From positions 1 to 49,178 of the forward strand of contig NZ_KB899838.1 in assembly GCF_000378425.1 (NCBI RefSeq): 49,178 nt of DNA. Direction: 5' to 3'. Source of the stretch: Cohnella laeviribosi DSM 21336 (lineage in GTDB: Bacteria; Bacillota; Bacilli; Paenibacillales; Paenibacillaceae). The translations under genes were made by a program, and so were the position numbers. Shown here in pieces: positions 23,504 to 30,697 of the stretch (position 1 is the first letter of the stretch; every line of letters starts with the position of its first letter). The notes beneath the pieces were generated by a model. That model was not told the origin of the DNA, made no database searches, and saw nothing but the letters and a program-made list of their open reading frames with translations.

Positions 23504-23555
23504 TTCTTATCTGGTATATATCCAAATGATAGCCAACCGGAAGAACGCCTGTCAA
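23504..23555 (-). promoter_or_regulatory. Promoter of the GntR-SBP fusion gene with candidate autoregulatory operator
   Basis: Minus-strand -35 TTGACA (23555-23550), 18-bp spacer, -10 TATCAT (23531-23526). The shared motif starts 2 bp downstream and reads TTCTTATCTGGTATATATCC on the plus strand (23504-23523). The same arrangement at both sugar-operon promoters suggests autoregulation plus control of the transporter. Confidence 0.75.
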
Positions 23556-23564
23556 CTCCGGCTT

Positions 23565-24911
23565 CTACCGGATCAAGTCCTTGAGGAACGAAAGGCGGTA
23601 AATCTGCCGGGGCCGGCCTTTGCACTCCCCTTTCGTCTCGCCGACGATTTCGACCAAGCCCGCGTCGTACCAAGCCGTCAGGTAACGATGGGTGCTTCGC
23701 ACCGTTACGCCCAGTATCTCCGCCAGCTCCTGCGCGTAATAGTCGGTCCGGCCCTGTCTGGTGACGCTGCCGATCAGACGGCTGACATATTGGAGCGACA
23801 GGCCGGCGGATTCGATTTCCTTCAGCATTCGGGCGTCGAGCAGGGACAGGTCGTATTCCAGCGACTCCGTCATTTCAAGCGGCCCGATCAGGCTCTTGTC
23901 TTCCCGGACGATGAAGCAGAAATTGCCGCCCGCTTCCTTGGAATGCCGAAGCGCCGCCCGGGCGTGCATCCCCGCTTCGCCCGCCGACCGCCCGAAGCCG
24001 ATGCCGATGCTGAGGGAAAGGCCGTACTCTTGATCGATCACTTTGGCAAGGGGGACCGATTTGTACCCCCCGGTCTCCCGCTCGAAGATCCCCCGCGTCG
24101 TCACGAACATGTACTCGTCTCCGCCCAGATGGGTCAGGTGGCCGTCCAGCGATTCGACGTATCCGAGCAGCGTGCGGTGAACGTCCAGTTTCAGGCGCTG
24201 AACTTCGTGTTCGGACGACTTGGTTCCCGCCACCTTGCCGAAATCGTCCACGTTCACGAAGCCGAACACGACCTGCGACTCCTTGCTCCTTCTCGTTTCC
24301 GTGGCCAGAAGAGCCCTCTCGAGCGCGACCGTAATGTCCTGCTCCGTCGGAATCAAAAACGCGTTGGGGATGTTCAGCCGATTCAGCGCTTCGGATACGG
24401 CGTGGATTCCGGTTAACGCCGCGCCGGAACGGCCTTCCCGAAAGCATTGGGCGTGAAAGGCGACAAGATCGTCGAGGGGAGCGTTCAGCCCGCCGGAGAA
24501 CCAGGACACCTCGACGAATTCTTCTCCGAGATCCTTGAGCGTCTTGGCCATAGCCTTGGGCGGAACGGAATCGACCGAAAGCGAGGACAGCCCGTATTCC
24601 TTATGGAGCCGGTAAAGGGCGCGGAACAGCCCCGTCCCTTTCAGCGGCACGTAGTGCACCGGAATGTCGAAACGATGGGCTTCTTGCGCCAACTGATACG
24701 GATGGGGACCGGAAAACAGCATCACTTCCACTTGTCCGCGCAACTCGGCGGCCAGCGCGGGGACCGCTTTTTCCTCGCGAAACGTTTTGAAAACCGGTTT
24801 GAACGTCGGGAACGCCTTGATCGTCTGCTTGATTTGCTCCACCGCCGGGACGGGTCCGATAATGCCGATTTTGATCTCCTGGCGCTGCTCTTCCGTATTT
24901 CGCCTTGCCAC
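23565..24911 (-). CDS. Unusual regulator: N-terminal sensor, GGDEF/GCH III-like domain, C-terminal winged helix
   Basis: A 448-aa protein from GTG 24911 (GGAGG 9 nt upstream; the TTG at 24920 abuts the SD). Residues 10-115 form a Rossmann-like domain (IKIGIIGPVPAVEQIKQTI ... VEVMLFSGPHPYQLA) that loosely recalls PrpR-type sensor domains. Residues about 205-340 are nucleotide-cyclase-like: VVFGFVNVDDFGK, THLGGDEYMFV and LSLSIGIGFGRSAGEAGMHA, closer to GTP cyclohydrolase III/minimal GGDEF than to a classical diguanylate cyclase. Residues about 390-448 are a winged helix (YYAQELAEILGVTVRSTHRY, then CKGRPRQIYRLS). No TM is present. It may be a nucleotide-sensing transcription factor. The 99 nt between its stop and the fusion gene hold that gene's promoter. 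Its targets are unknown; the adjacent M20/serine dehydratase genes are candidates. Confidence 0.75.
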   Translation of the reverse strand: MARRNTEEQRQEIKIGIIGPVPAVEQIKQTIKAFPTFKPVFKTFREEKAVPALAAELRGQVEVMLFSGPHPYQLAQEAHRFDIPVHYVPLKGTGLFRALYRLHKEYGLSSLSVDSVPPKAMAKTLKDLGEEFVEVSWFSGGLNAPLDDLVAFHAQCFREGRSGAALTGIHAVSEALNRLNIPNAFLIPTEQDITVALERALLATETRRSKESQVVFGFVNVDDFGKVAGTKSSEHEVQRLKLDVHRTLLGYVESLDGHLTHLGGDEYMFVTTRGIFERETGGYKSVPLAKVIDQEYGLSLSIGIGFGRSAGEAGMHARAALRHSKEAGGNFCFIVREDKSLIGPLEMTESLEYDLSLLDARMLKEIESAGLSLQYVSRLIGSVTRQGRTDYYAQELAEILGVTVRSTHRYLTAWYDAGLVEIVGETKGECKGRPRQIYRLSFLKDLIR

Positions 24912-24985
24912 ATCGATCAACCTCCGTCTTCGCGTGCTGCATTGCGGAATGAGAAATACATTCGGCGCCGCCGCGAAAAAACCTT

Positions 24986-26170
24986 TTACCCGTCCGGCCT
25001 CGTCCGCTCCATGGCGATCGCCGCGAAATAAGCCGCCCCGTAAGGCAGGCAGCGTTCGTCAATCGTATATTTCGGGTGGTGCAGACCGTACGCTTCCCCG
25101 CCGTCCGAAGACCCCGAGCCGACCCAGACGAAGCACCCGGGCACCGCTTGCAAATAGACGGAGAAATCCTCTCCGGCCATCGTCGGCCTGGCTTCCTCCA
25201 AGTTCGCCTCCCCGGCGAGGCGGGTCAAGACGTTCCATGCCGCCCGGCAACAAGCTTGGTCGTTCGACAGGACGGGAACCTGCTCGATATAGCGCAGCTC
25301 GGCCCGGCAGCGGAACGCCTCCGCCTGCTTCCGGACCAACCGTTCCAGACGTTCGGGCATGGAGCGCCGGACTTCGGGCGAGAACGTCCGCACCGTTCCC
25401 GTCAGGCGGGCGCGGGAAGGAATGACGTTGCCGGCTTCCCCCGCCTGCAGGCTTCCGATGGTGACCACCGCCGGCTCGAAGGGGGAGATTTCCCGGCTTA
25501 CGGCCGTCTGCAGGCCCATGACGATGGAGGCCGCGGCGACGACCGGATCGACGCTCGCATCCGGGATGGCTCCGTGGCCGCCCTTGCCCTCGACGGTCAT
25601 TTCGATCCGGTCGACCGAGCCCATCATGCTCCCGGAACGCAAAGCGAAGCGGCCGGCCGGCAGCAGCGGATCGTTGTGCAGACCGTAAATTTCGTCGACT
25701 CCGTCCAGCGCCCGCTCGGCGATCATCGCTTTGGCCCCTTCGTTGATTTCTTCGGCGGACTGGAACAAAAGCCGGACGGTCCCCTCCAGCTCGGCTCGGC
25801 GCCGCGCGATCAGGCGGGCGGCGCCGAGCAGCATGGCCGTATGGGCGTCGTGGCCGCAGGCGTGCATGACGTTCGGCCGAACCGACGCGTACGGCAGCCC
25901 CGTCTCTTCCGCGATCGGCAGCGCGTCCATGTCCGCCCGCAAGGCGACCGTCCGCCCTCCGCCCGCGCCCGTCAATTCCGCGACGACCCCGAACCCTCCG
26001 ACCTCCGTCCTGACGCTCCAGCTTCCGATCCGCTTCAGTTCGGCGGCCACTTCGGAGGAAGTCAACCGCTCCTGAAAGCTCAATTCGGGATTTTGATGAA
26101 ACATGCGCCGCATGCTCACCAGCGATTCCTGCAGGTCAAACGCTTCCCTCAACAATTCAAGCTCCGTCAT
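24986..26170 (-). CDS. M20 family amidohydrolase (peptidase M20D)
   Basis: A 394-aa amidohydrolase resembling N-acyl-L-amino acid/IAA-amino acid hydrolases. Metal and catalytic residues are visible: RADMDALP (79-85), HACGHDAH with C105 and H107, QSAEEINEG with E140/E141, and a late H in LHHPKYTIDE. The dimerisation domain (VDRIEMTVEGKGGHGAIPDA) lies about residues 184-203. The start codon overlaps the sdaAA-type gene by 14 nt, so it is translationally coupled with the serine dehydratase pair. It likely releases an amino acid, possibly a serine-containing N-acyl compound, for the dehydratase; that link is inference from coupling. Cysteine or acetyl-diaminopimelate substrates are alternatives. 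Confidence 0.9.
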   Translation of the reverse strand: MTELELLREAFDLQESLVSMRRMFHQNPELSFQERLTSSEVAAELKRIGSWSVRTEVGGFGVVAELTGAGGGRTVALRADMDALPIAEETGLPYASVRPNVMHACGHDAHTAMLLGAARLIARRRAELEGTVRLLFQSAEEINEGAKAMIAERALDGVDEIYGLHNDPLLPAGRFALRSGSMMGSVDRIEMTVEGKGGHGAIPDASVDPVVAAASIVMGLQTAVSREISPFEPAVVTIGSLQAGEAGNVIPSRARLTGTVRTFSPEVRRSMPERLERLVRKQAEAFRCRAELRYIEQVPVLSNDQACCRAAWNVLTRLAGEANLEEARPTMAGEDFSVYLQAVPGCFVWVGSGSSDGGEAYGLHHPKYTIDERCLPYGAAYFAAIAMERTRPDG

Positions 26171-27071
26171 CGGACCGCTCCCTTTCCGATCGCTTGGCGC
26201 GATTTTTCAATTCCTTCATGATGTTTCGGCCGGTCGGCGTATTCGCCAACCCGCCTTTGGCCGTCTCCCGGAACGCTTCCGGCATCGCCGAGCCGACCTC
26301 CAGCATGGCCTGAATCACTTCGTCGCCGGGAATGACGCTCCTGACGCCGGCCAGCGCCATGTCGGCTGCCGCCAGCGCGGTCACCGCACCGAAGCCGTTG
26401 CGGACGATGCAGGGGATTTCCACCAGCCCTCCGACCGGATCGCAGATGAGGCCGAGCGTGTTTTTGAGCGCCAGGCCGACGGCGTGAACGGACTGCATCG
26501 GCGTTCCGCCTCTAAGCTCCGTCAGCGCTCCGGCGGCCATGGCGATCGCCGAACCGATCTCCGCCTGGCATCCGCCCTCCGCCCCGGAGACGAACGACCG
26601 GTTAGCGATGACGTACCCGATGGCCCCCGCGCAAAACAACCCGTCGACCATCCGCCCGTCGTCCCAGCCGAACCTTTCCTGCGCGCTGACGAACACGCCG
26701 GGGATGACCCCGCACGAGCCGGCCGTCGGCGTCGCGACGATCCTTCCCATCGAGGCGTTCACCTCCGACACCGCCAGCGCGTAAGACAACGCCTTGCCCG
26801 CATCGGCGCCGAGGACGCTTTCCCCCCGCTGCACAAGGCGTCCTACCCGCTGCGCGTCCAGGCCGGTCAGCCCGCTGGCCGACGTCGTGTCCTCCCGCAT
26901 TCCCCGTGCGACCGCTTCTTTCATTACGGCGTAATATTCGGACATGCGCCGCCGGATTTCTTCTTCGCCAAGTCCGCTTTCGTTCGCCTGATCCTCGATC
27001 ATGACGGCGGAAATCGGCTTTCCTTCCTCCGCGCAAACGTCCGCCAGCTCCTGCAAGCTGCGAAACCGCAT
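26157..27071 (-). CDS. sdaAA: L-serine ammonia-lyase, iron-sulfur-dependent, alpha subunit
   Basis: A 304-aa alpha subunit that deaminates L-serine to pyruvate and ammonia with a [4Fe-4S] cluster in the cytoplasm. The conserved cysteine motifs are TPTAGSCGVIPGVFVSA, LICDPVGGLVEIPCIVRNG and SAEGGCQAEIGSA-type sequence (here SGAEGGCQAEIGSAIAM). The C-terminal part has SVIPGDEVIQAMLEVG. It starts 3 nt after the beta subunit stop. The length is normal. It probably works with the M20 amidohydrolase and the adjacent lyase operon in feeding pyruvate. Assignment is secure at the family level. Confidence 0.95.
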   Translation of the reverse strand: MRFRSLQELADVCAEEGKPISAVMIEDQANESGLGEEEIRRRMSEYYAVMKEAVARGMREDTTSASGLTGLDAQRVGRLVQRGESVLGADAGKALSYALAVSEVNASMGRIVATPTAGSCGVIPGVFVSAQERFGWDDGRMVDGLFCAGAIGYVIANRSFVSGAEGGCQAEIGSAIAMAAGALTELRGGTPMQSVHAVGLALKNTLGLICDPVGGLVEIPCIVRNGFGAVTALAAADMALAGVRSVIPGDEVIQAMLEVGSAMPEAFRETAKGGLANTPTGRNIMKELKNRAKRSERERSDDGA

Positions 27072-27074
27072 GGC

Positions 27075-27752
27075 TTACTCCCCTCCCCGGGTCAAATCGA
27101 TCGTGCAGATGCGCCGAACGCCCGCCAGATGCCGGAGCTCGCCGATCAAAGCGGCGGGCGGGGACTGATCCAGCTCCAGAGCGGTAAGGGCTTCCCCGTT
27201 CCGCTCCTTGCGGTCGACGTCCATGCTGCCGATATTCACGCCCGATCGGGTCAGCGACGCGGTCGCTTCCGCCAAAAACCCGACCCGATCCCGGTGAAAC
27301 AGCACCAACGTCGGATAGTGGCACGAGAAGCGGACGTCGAAGCCGTCCACTTCGACCACTTCCACCGCTCCTCCGCCGATGGAGCAGCCTGTCATCGTCG
27401 TCTCGCGTTCGGCCGAACGCAACTTCAGGCGCACGGTATTCGGATGAGGGTACGGACCGATTCCCTCCCGGAACGCGATCGCCATGCCGGCCGCATGCGC
27501 CGCCTCCAGCGCCGTGCGGATTCTGCCGTCGTCCGTCGCATACCCGAGCAGTCCGGCCGCAATCGCGCGATCGGTGCCGTGCCCGGCGTACGTCTCGGCA
27601 AACGAGCCGAAAAAAGCGACGTCCGCTTCGACCGGCGTCCCGCCCAGCAGCCGGCGGGCAGCAAGGCCGAGCCGGACGGCGCCCGCCGTATGCGAGCTGG
27701 AAGGCCCGATCATCGCCGGGCCGATAATGGAGAAAACGTCTTTGAACCGCAT
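27075..27752 (-). CDS. sdaAB: L-serine ammonia-lyase, iron-sulfur-dependent, beta subunit
   Basis: A 225-aa protein from ATG 27752 with GGGAGGG 6 nt upstream: MRFKDVFSIIGPAMIGPSSS followed by HTAGAVRLGL, the hallmark substrate-binding motif GPSSSHT. A C-terminal ACT domain (about residues 150-225) has VLFHRDRVGFLAEATASLTRSG, INIGSMDVDR-like sequence (here VNIGSMDVDRKERNGEAL). An in-frame ATG 42 nt earlier lies in the upstream terminator and is rejected. It forms the heteromeric enzyme with the alpha subunit. It begins 29 nt after the terminator of the upstream operon, leaving little room for a promoter (a weak TTGGCG...TATAGT lies across it). Readthrough is therefore possible. Confidence 0.94.
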   Translation of the reverse strand: MRFKDVFSIIGPAMIGPSSSHTAGAVRLGLAARRLLGGTPVEADVAFFGSFAETYAGHGTDRAIAAGLLGYATDDGRIRTALEAAHAAGMAIAFREGIGPYPHPNTVRLKLRSAERETTMTGCSIGGGAVEVVEVDGFDVRFSCHYPTLVLFHRDRVGFLAEATASLTRSGVNIGSMDVDRKERNGEALTALELDQSPPAALIGELRHLAGVRRICTIDLTRGGE

Positions 27753-27781
27753 TCGCTTCCCTCCCGCCCCGCTGACTATAC

Positions 27782-27821
27782 GAAAAACGGGCACGGTTCG
27801 CCAAAAGAGCCGTGTCCGTTT
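27782..27821 (-). terminator. Intrinsic terminator after the DHDPS-family gene
   Basis: ACGGACACGG / CCGTGCCCGT stem (two mismatch/wobble positions) on the minus strand followed by TTTTTCG. It separates the epimerase/lyase genes from the serine dehydratase genes and may allow partial readthrough. Confidence 0.75.
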
Positions 27822-27828
27822 CGAGGTT

Positions 27829-28893
27829 CTACTTCGACAGCCAGGAGCTCAAATGCGCCGAAACGAACTCGTCGTCGTTCAAATGCGGATACGCGCTGTA
27901 AACGCGGTCGATTTCCTCCTTTTGTCCGGGAGACAGGTCCTCCTCCGGATTCAGGCACCACCGGCCGGCCAGCAGCCCTTGCCGGACCAGCACTTCGTGA
28001 ATGCCCGCGATGCAGCCCCGGAATCCGTTCGCCGGATCGAAGAAAGCCGCGTTCGCGTCGGTGATTTCCACGTTCCTCGTCAGCAAGGACGCCGGGACGG
28101 CCCCCGATTCCCGCACCTGCTTGATCTCCTCCAGCAGTTCTACCGCTTTCCGCGTCCATACCGCCCAATGGCCGAGCAGTCCGCCCGCGATCCGCTTTTC
28201 GATCCACCGCCCGTTTACCCGAAAACGGTAGGCGGTCAGGAGATCGACGACGATGTTGTCGTCGTTGCCCGTATATAGGGCGATTTCGTCCCTGCGGGGC
28301 GATTCGCAGACGGCGCGGACGACATCGATCGTCTGGTAGCGGTTGAACGGCGCCATCTTGATGGCGATGACGCCTGGAATATCGGCGAACGCCCGCCAGA
28401 ACCGGTAGCTGTAAATGGTTCCGCCGACGGAAGGCTGCAAATAAAATCCGAATACGGGGATGACCGCCGCCACCCGCCTTGCCCGTTCCAGCACTTCTTC
28501 CTCCGTCCAACCTTGCAGCCCTCCCATGCTGAGCAGGCCGGCGTCGTACCCGAGCGCGGCCGCCGTCCGCGCCTCCGCCACGGCTTGCTCCGTCGGGCCG
28601 CAAATCCCGGCCACCCGCAGGAACGGCCGTTTCAAGGAAGCCGCGTCGACTTCTTCGGAGGCCAGATGCAGCACCGTCTCGTAAAGGCCCGCTTCGCGGA
28701 TCTCGAACTGGGTCGTATGCACGCCGACCGCAATGCCTCCGGCGCCGGAAGCGATATAATACCGGGTAAGCGCGCGCTGGCGGGTTTCGTCCAGGCTGCG
28801 GTCCTCCTTCAGGGCAAGCGGGTGCGCCGGTATGACCAGCCCTTCATGCAGCGCGTTGCGTTTCGCTTCGTCGAGCGTTCCGCTTCCGCTCAT
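27829..28893 (-). CDS. Dihydrodipicolinate synthase family lyase (DapA/NanA-like)
   Basis: A 354-aa TIM-barrel class I aldolase/dehydratase. The Schiff-base lysine is K179 in GVIAIKMAPF. The usual YNxPxxTG tyrosine motif appears as FYLQPSVGG with Y151, and VAGICGPTEQAVAEA replaces the common 'GxGS/NxTxEAIxLA' strand. The protein is about 60 residues longer than DapA, mostly at the C-terminus, so it is not housekeeping dapA. It starts at ATG 28893 with GGAGGGG upstream, and its ATG overlaps the epimerase stop as TGATG. With the epimerase it probably cleaves or dehydrates a sugar acid. Serine dehydratase downstream would supply the same product, pyruvate. Confidence 0.85.
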   Translation of the reverse strand: MSGSGTLDEAKRNALHEGLVIPAHPLALKEDRSLDETRQRALTRYYIASGAGGIAVGVHTTQFEIREAGLYETVLHLASEEVDAASLKRPFLRVAGICGPTEQAVAEARTAAALGYDAGLLSMGGLQGWTEEEVLERARRVAAVIPVFGFYLQPSVGGTIYSYRFWRAFADIPGVIAIKMAPFNRYQTIDVVRAVCESPRRDEIALYTGNDDNIVVDLLTAYRFRVNGRWIEKRIAGGLLGHWAVWTRKAVELLEEIKQVRESGAVPASLLTRNVEITDANAAFFDPANGFRGCIAGIHEVLVRQGLLAGRWCLNPEEDLSPGQKEEIDRVYSAYPHLNDDEFVSAHLSSWLSK

Positions 28894-29909
28894 CAGAATT
28901 TCCCCTCCCGCTCCTGAAAGTGTGTCGGTTTGTTCCACGTCTGTCCGCCTTGTTTGACCCAATCGGCGATCCAGTCGATCATCTGGGCGAGGGATACGCG
29001 GGGATAACCGAACAGTTGGAACGATTTGGCCGCATTGCTGAGAAGCGCCGTATCGGATTCCGTGCCGTCGAAGACCGGATCGGTTCCGAGCCGCTTGGCG
29101 AATTCTTCCGCCGCCCAGCGCAGCGAGATCGTCTCCGGCCCCGTCACGTTCACCACGTTCGGCGGAGTCGAACACACCCTGAGGGAGCGCAGCGCGAACT
29201 CGTTGGCGTCGCCCTGCCAGATGCAGTTGGCGTGCCCCATGCGAAGGTCGATCGTTCTTCCTTCCTTCACCGCTTTGGCGATTTCCAGCAAAACGCCGTA
29301 TCGCAAATCGATGGCGTAGTTCAGCCGGAAGATCGTCATCGGCGTCCCGTTCTTTTTGGCAAAGTATTCGAACACCCGCTCCCGTCCCAGGCAGGATTGC
29401 GCGTACTCCCCGATCGGCCCCGTCTCCCCGTCTTCGGTCGCCCCTCCGCGCGCGATCGGAGTCAGCGGGTAGACGTTCCCGGTGGAAAAAACGACGATGC
29501 GCGAACGTTTGAACCTTTCGGCCACCCGTCCCGGCACATAGGCGTTCATGGCCCAGCTGAACGATTCGTTCCCGCTCGTGCCGAATTTGTTGCCCGCCAT
29601 GTAGATGAGGTTCTCGACGTCCGGAAGCCGCTGCAGCTCCGTGTCGTTCAGCAGATCGACCGCGATCGTCTCGACCCCGTCCCGTTCGAGCTCCTCCCGC
29701 AAACCCGGAGACGAAAAACGCGAGGCGCCGATCACTTTTTTGTTCAAACCGCCTTTTCGGATGGCGTTCAGCGCCAGCCGCGCCATGCTCGGACCCATTT
29801 TCCCGCCGATGCCGAGCAACAGCAGATCCCCTTCGGTTTGCGCCAGATCCTCGATCAGCGCGTCCGAAGGTTCGGCCAGCTTCGCTTCCAACTGTTCTAC
29901 GTTGTTCAT
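28893..29909 (-). CDS. NAD-dependent epimerase/dehydratase family protein
   Basis: A 338-aa extended short-chain dehydrogenase. The nucleotide-binding motif is modified: LLLLGIGGKMGPSMARLAL at about residues 29-47, where GxxGxxG reads GIGGKMG. NLIYMAGNKFGTSG and VVFSTGNVYPL follow, and the catalytic Y-x3-K position reads EYAQSCLGRE with Y but no K at the usual spacing, so canonical SDR catalysis is doubtful. I use ATG 29909 (AAAGGAG 5 nt upstream). An ATG 42 nt earlier lies before the SD. It is the first gene of the operon and is translationally coupled to the DHDPS-family gene. A role in sugar or sugar-acid conversion is plausible. Confidence 0.83.
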   Translation of the reverse strand: MNNVEQLEAKLAEPSDALIEDLAQTEGDLLLLGIGGKMGPSMARLALNAIRKGGLNKKVIGASRFSSPGLREELERDGVETIAVDLLNDTELQRLPDVENLIYMAGNKFGTSGNESFSWAMNAYVPGRVAERFKRSRIVVFSTGNVYPLTPIARGGATEDGETGPIGEYAQSCLGRERVFEYFAKKNGTPMTIFRLNYAIDLRYGVLLEIAKAVKEGRTIDLRMGHANCIWQGDANEFALRSLRVCSTPPNVVNVTGPETISLRWAAEEFAKRLGTDPVFDGTESDTALLSNAAKSFQLFGYPRVSLAQMIDWIADWVKQGGQTWNKPTHFQEREGKF

Positions 29910-29971
29910 AAGCGCTCCTTTCGTAATGGCAAATCGTGGTTTGACTACCATGTTAAAAGGCGCGCCGATTA

Positions 29972-29986
29972 AAAGACAAGGTCTTT
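29972..29986. promoter_or_regulatory. Inverted repeat over a candidate promoter of the epimerase/lyase operon
   Basis: AAAGAC-AAG-GTCTTT is a perfect 6-bp dyad. On the minus strand it overlaps TTGTCT (29979-29974), which with an 18-bp spacer and TAACAT forms a moderate sigma-A promoter. It is a likely operator; the cognate regulator is unknown. Confidence 0.45.
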
Positions 29987-30018
29987 AAAATGTCCATAAT
30001 TCTGGAAACGGCCGACGC

Positions 30019-30047
30019 CAAAAAACCGCCTTCACCCGAAGGCGGCT
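30019..30047 (-). terminator. Intrinsic terminator upstream of the epimerase operon
   Basis: CCGCCTTC-GGGT-GAAGGCGG on the minus strand followed by TTTTTTGG. It lies between the tRNA-Thr gene and the epimerase promoter and would stop any transcription coming through the tRNA region. Confidence 0.85.
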
Positions 30048-30090
30048 GCCAACCGGCCAGGGGCAGAAACATGCCTCTTTGCTGACCTGA

Positions 30091-30363
30091 TCGTCAATCG
30101 TCAATGATTTCCCTTTCATTTTAATTTACTGGAAAAATCGATTCTTAAAGTATTTTGGAAATCCGGGACGTGTCAAAGAGAGCGTCCAAAACACGATCGC
30201 GAACAAAAACGACGGTTTTCAATTCGCGACCTGCTTAGGCATAGCGGATGCGGATGACGCGATGCTGAATATGTCCGGGTGCATCATGGGATATGCCGCA
30301 TATTCCGGCGCTTTGGTTATCTATCATTTTTTCAGGAAACGGCATAAAATCATGAGCGCTTAA
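30091..30363 (+). pseudogene. VanZ-like C-terminal remnant without a start
   Basis: An open frame from a TGA at 30088 to TAA at 30361 encodes a tail reading FQFATCLGIADADDAMLNMS followed by GCIMGYAAYSGALVIYHFFR. This resembles the VanZ C-terminal motif 'Q..t..G..DiDDlilNtlGg..Gy'. No ATG, GTG or TTG occurs in frame before the motif, there is no SD, and the preceding part shows no VanZ sequence. It is best read as a decayed gene end. The similarity is from memory and the stretch is short. Confidence 0.4.
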
Positions 30364-30384
30364 ACGTCTGCAAGCGGACACCGA

Positions 30385-30426
30385 AAAGCAAAAAGCGCGT
30401 CCTCCTTCAAGATCGGAATGACGCGC
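30385..30426 (-). terminator. Intrinsic terminator of tRNA-Thr
   Basis: GCGCGTC / GACGCGC stem on the minus strand followed by TTTTTGCTTTT, beginning about 19 nt after the tRNA 3' end. Confidence 0.8.
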
Positions 30427-30444
30427 CGTCATTGGACAGTTAAG

Positions 30445-30520
<76 letters not shown>

Positions 30521-30543
30521 GAAGTTCTCGCGAACACTTTTAT

Positions 30544-30572
30544 AGATTACAGAATTCGACCGAGAATGTCAA
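30544..30572 (-). promoter_or_regulatory. Promoter of tRNA-Thr
   Basis: Minus-strand TTGACA (30572-30567), 17-bp spacer, TAATCT (30549-30544), ending about 23 nt before the mature tRNA 5' end. Confidence 0.8.
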
Positions 30573-30633
30573 GCGTTTTTCAAAAAAATTTTTTTGTGCG
30601 TTTCTTTGCTCGTTTCATGGAAAAAGCCGGCGG

Positions 30634-30662
30634 TTTACAGGGGAACATATGTTTGGTAAACT
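30634..30662 (+). promoter_or_regulatory. Promoter of the radical SAM gene with a LexA-type box in the spacer
   Basis: -35 TTTACA (30634-30639), 17-bp spacer, -10 TAAACT (30657-30662). The spacer contains GGAACATATGTTTG (30642-30655). It matches the Bacillus LexA/DinR box CGAACNNNNGTTCG at 8 of 10 defined positions and has a perfect AACATATGTT core. Repressor binding there would block RNA polymerase directly. Confidence 0.7.
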
Positions 30663-30697
30663 CCCTTTAGAAAACAGGACCGAAGGAGGAGCGCCAA

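Noticed and set aside
27829..28893. Housekeeping dapA
   Set aside because: 354 aa instead of about 290, altered YNxPxxTG motif, and a catabolic neighbourhood without lysine biosynthesis genes.
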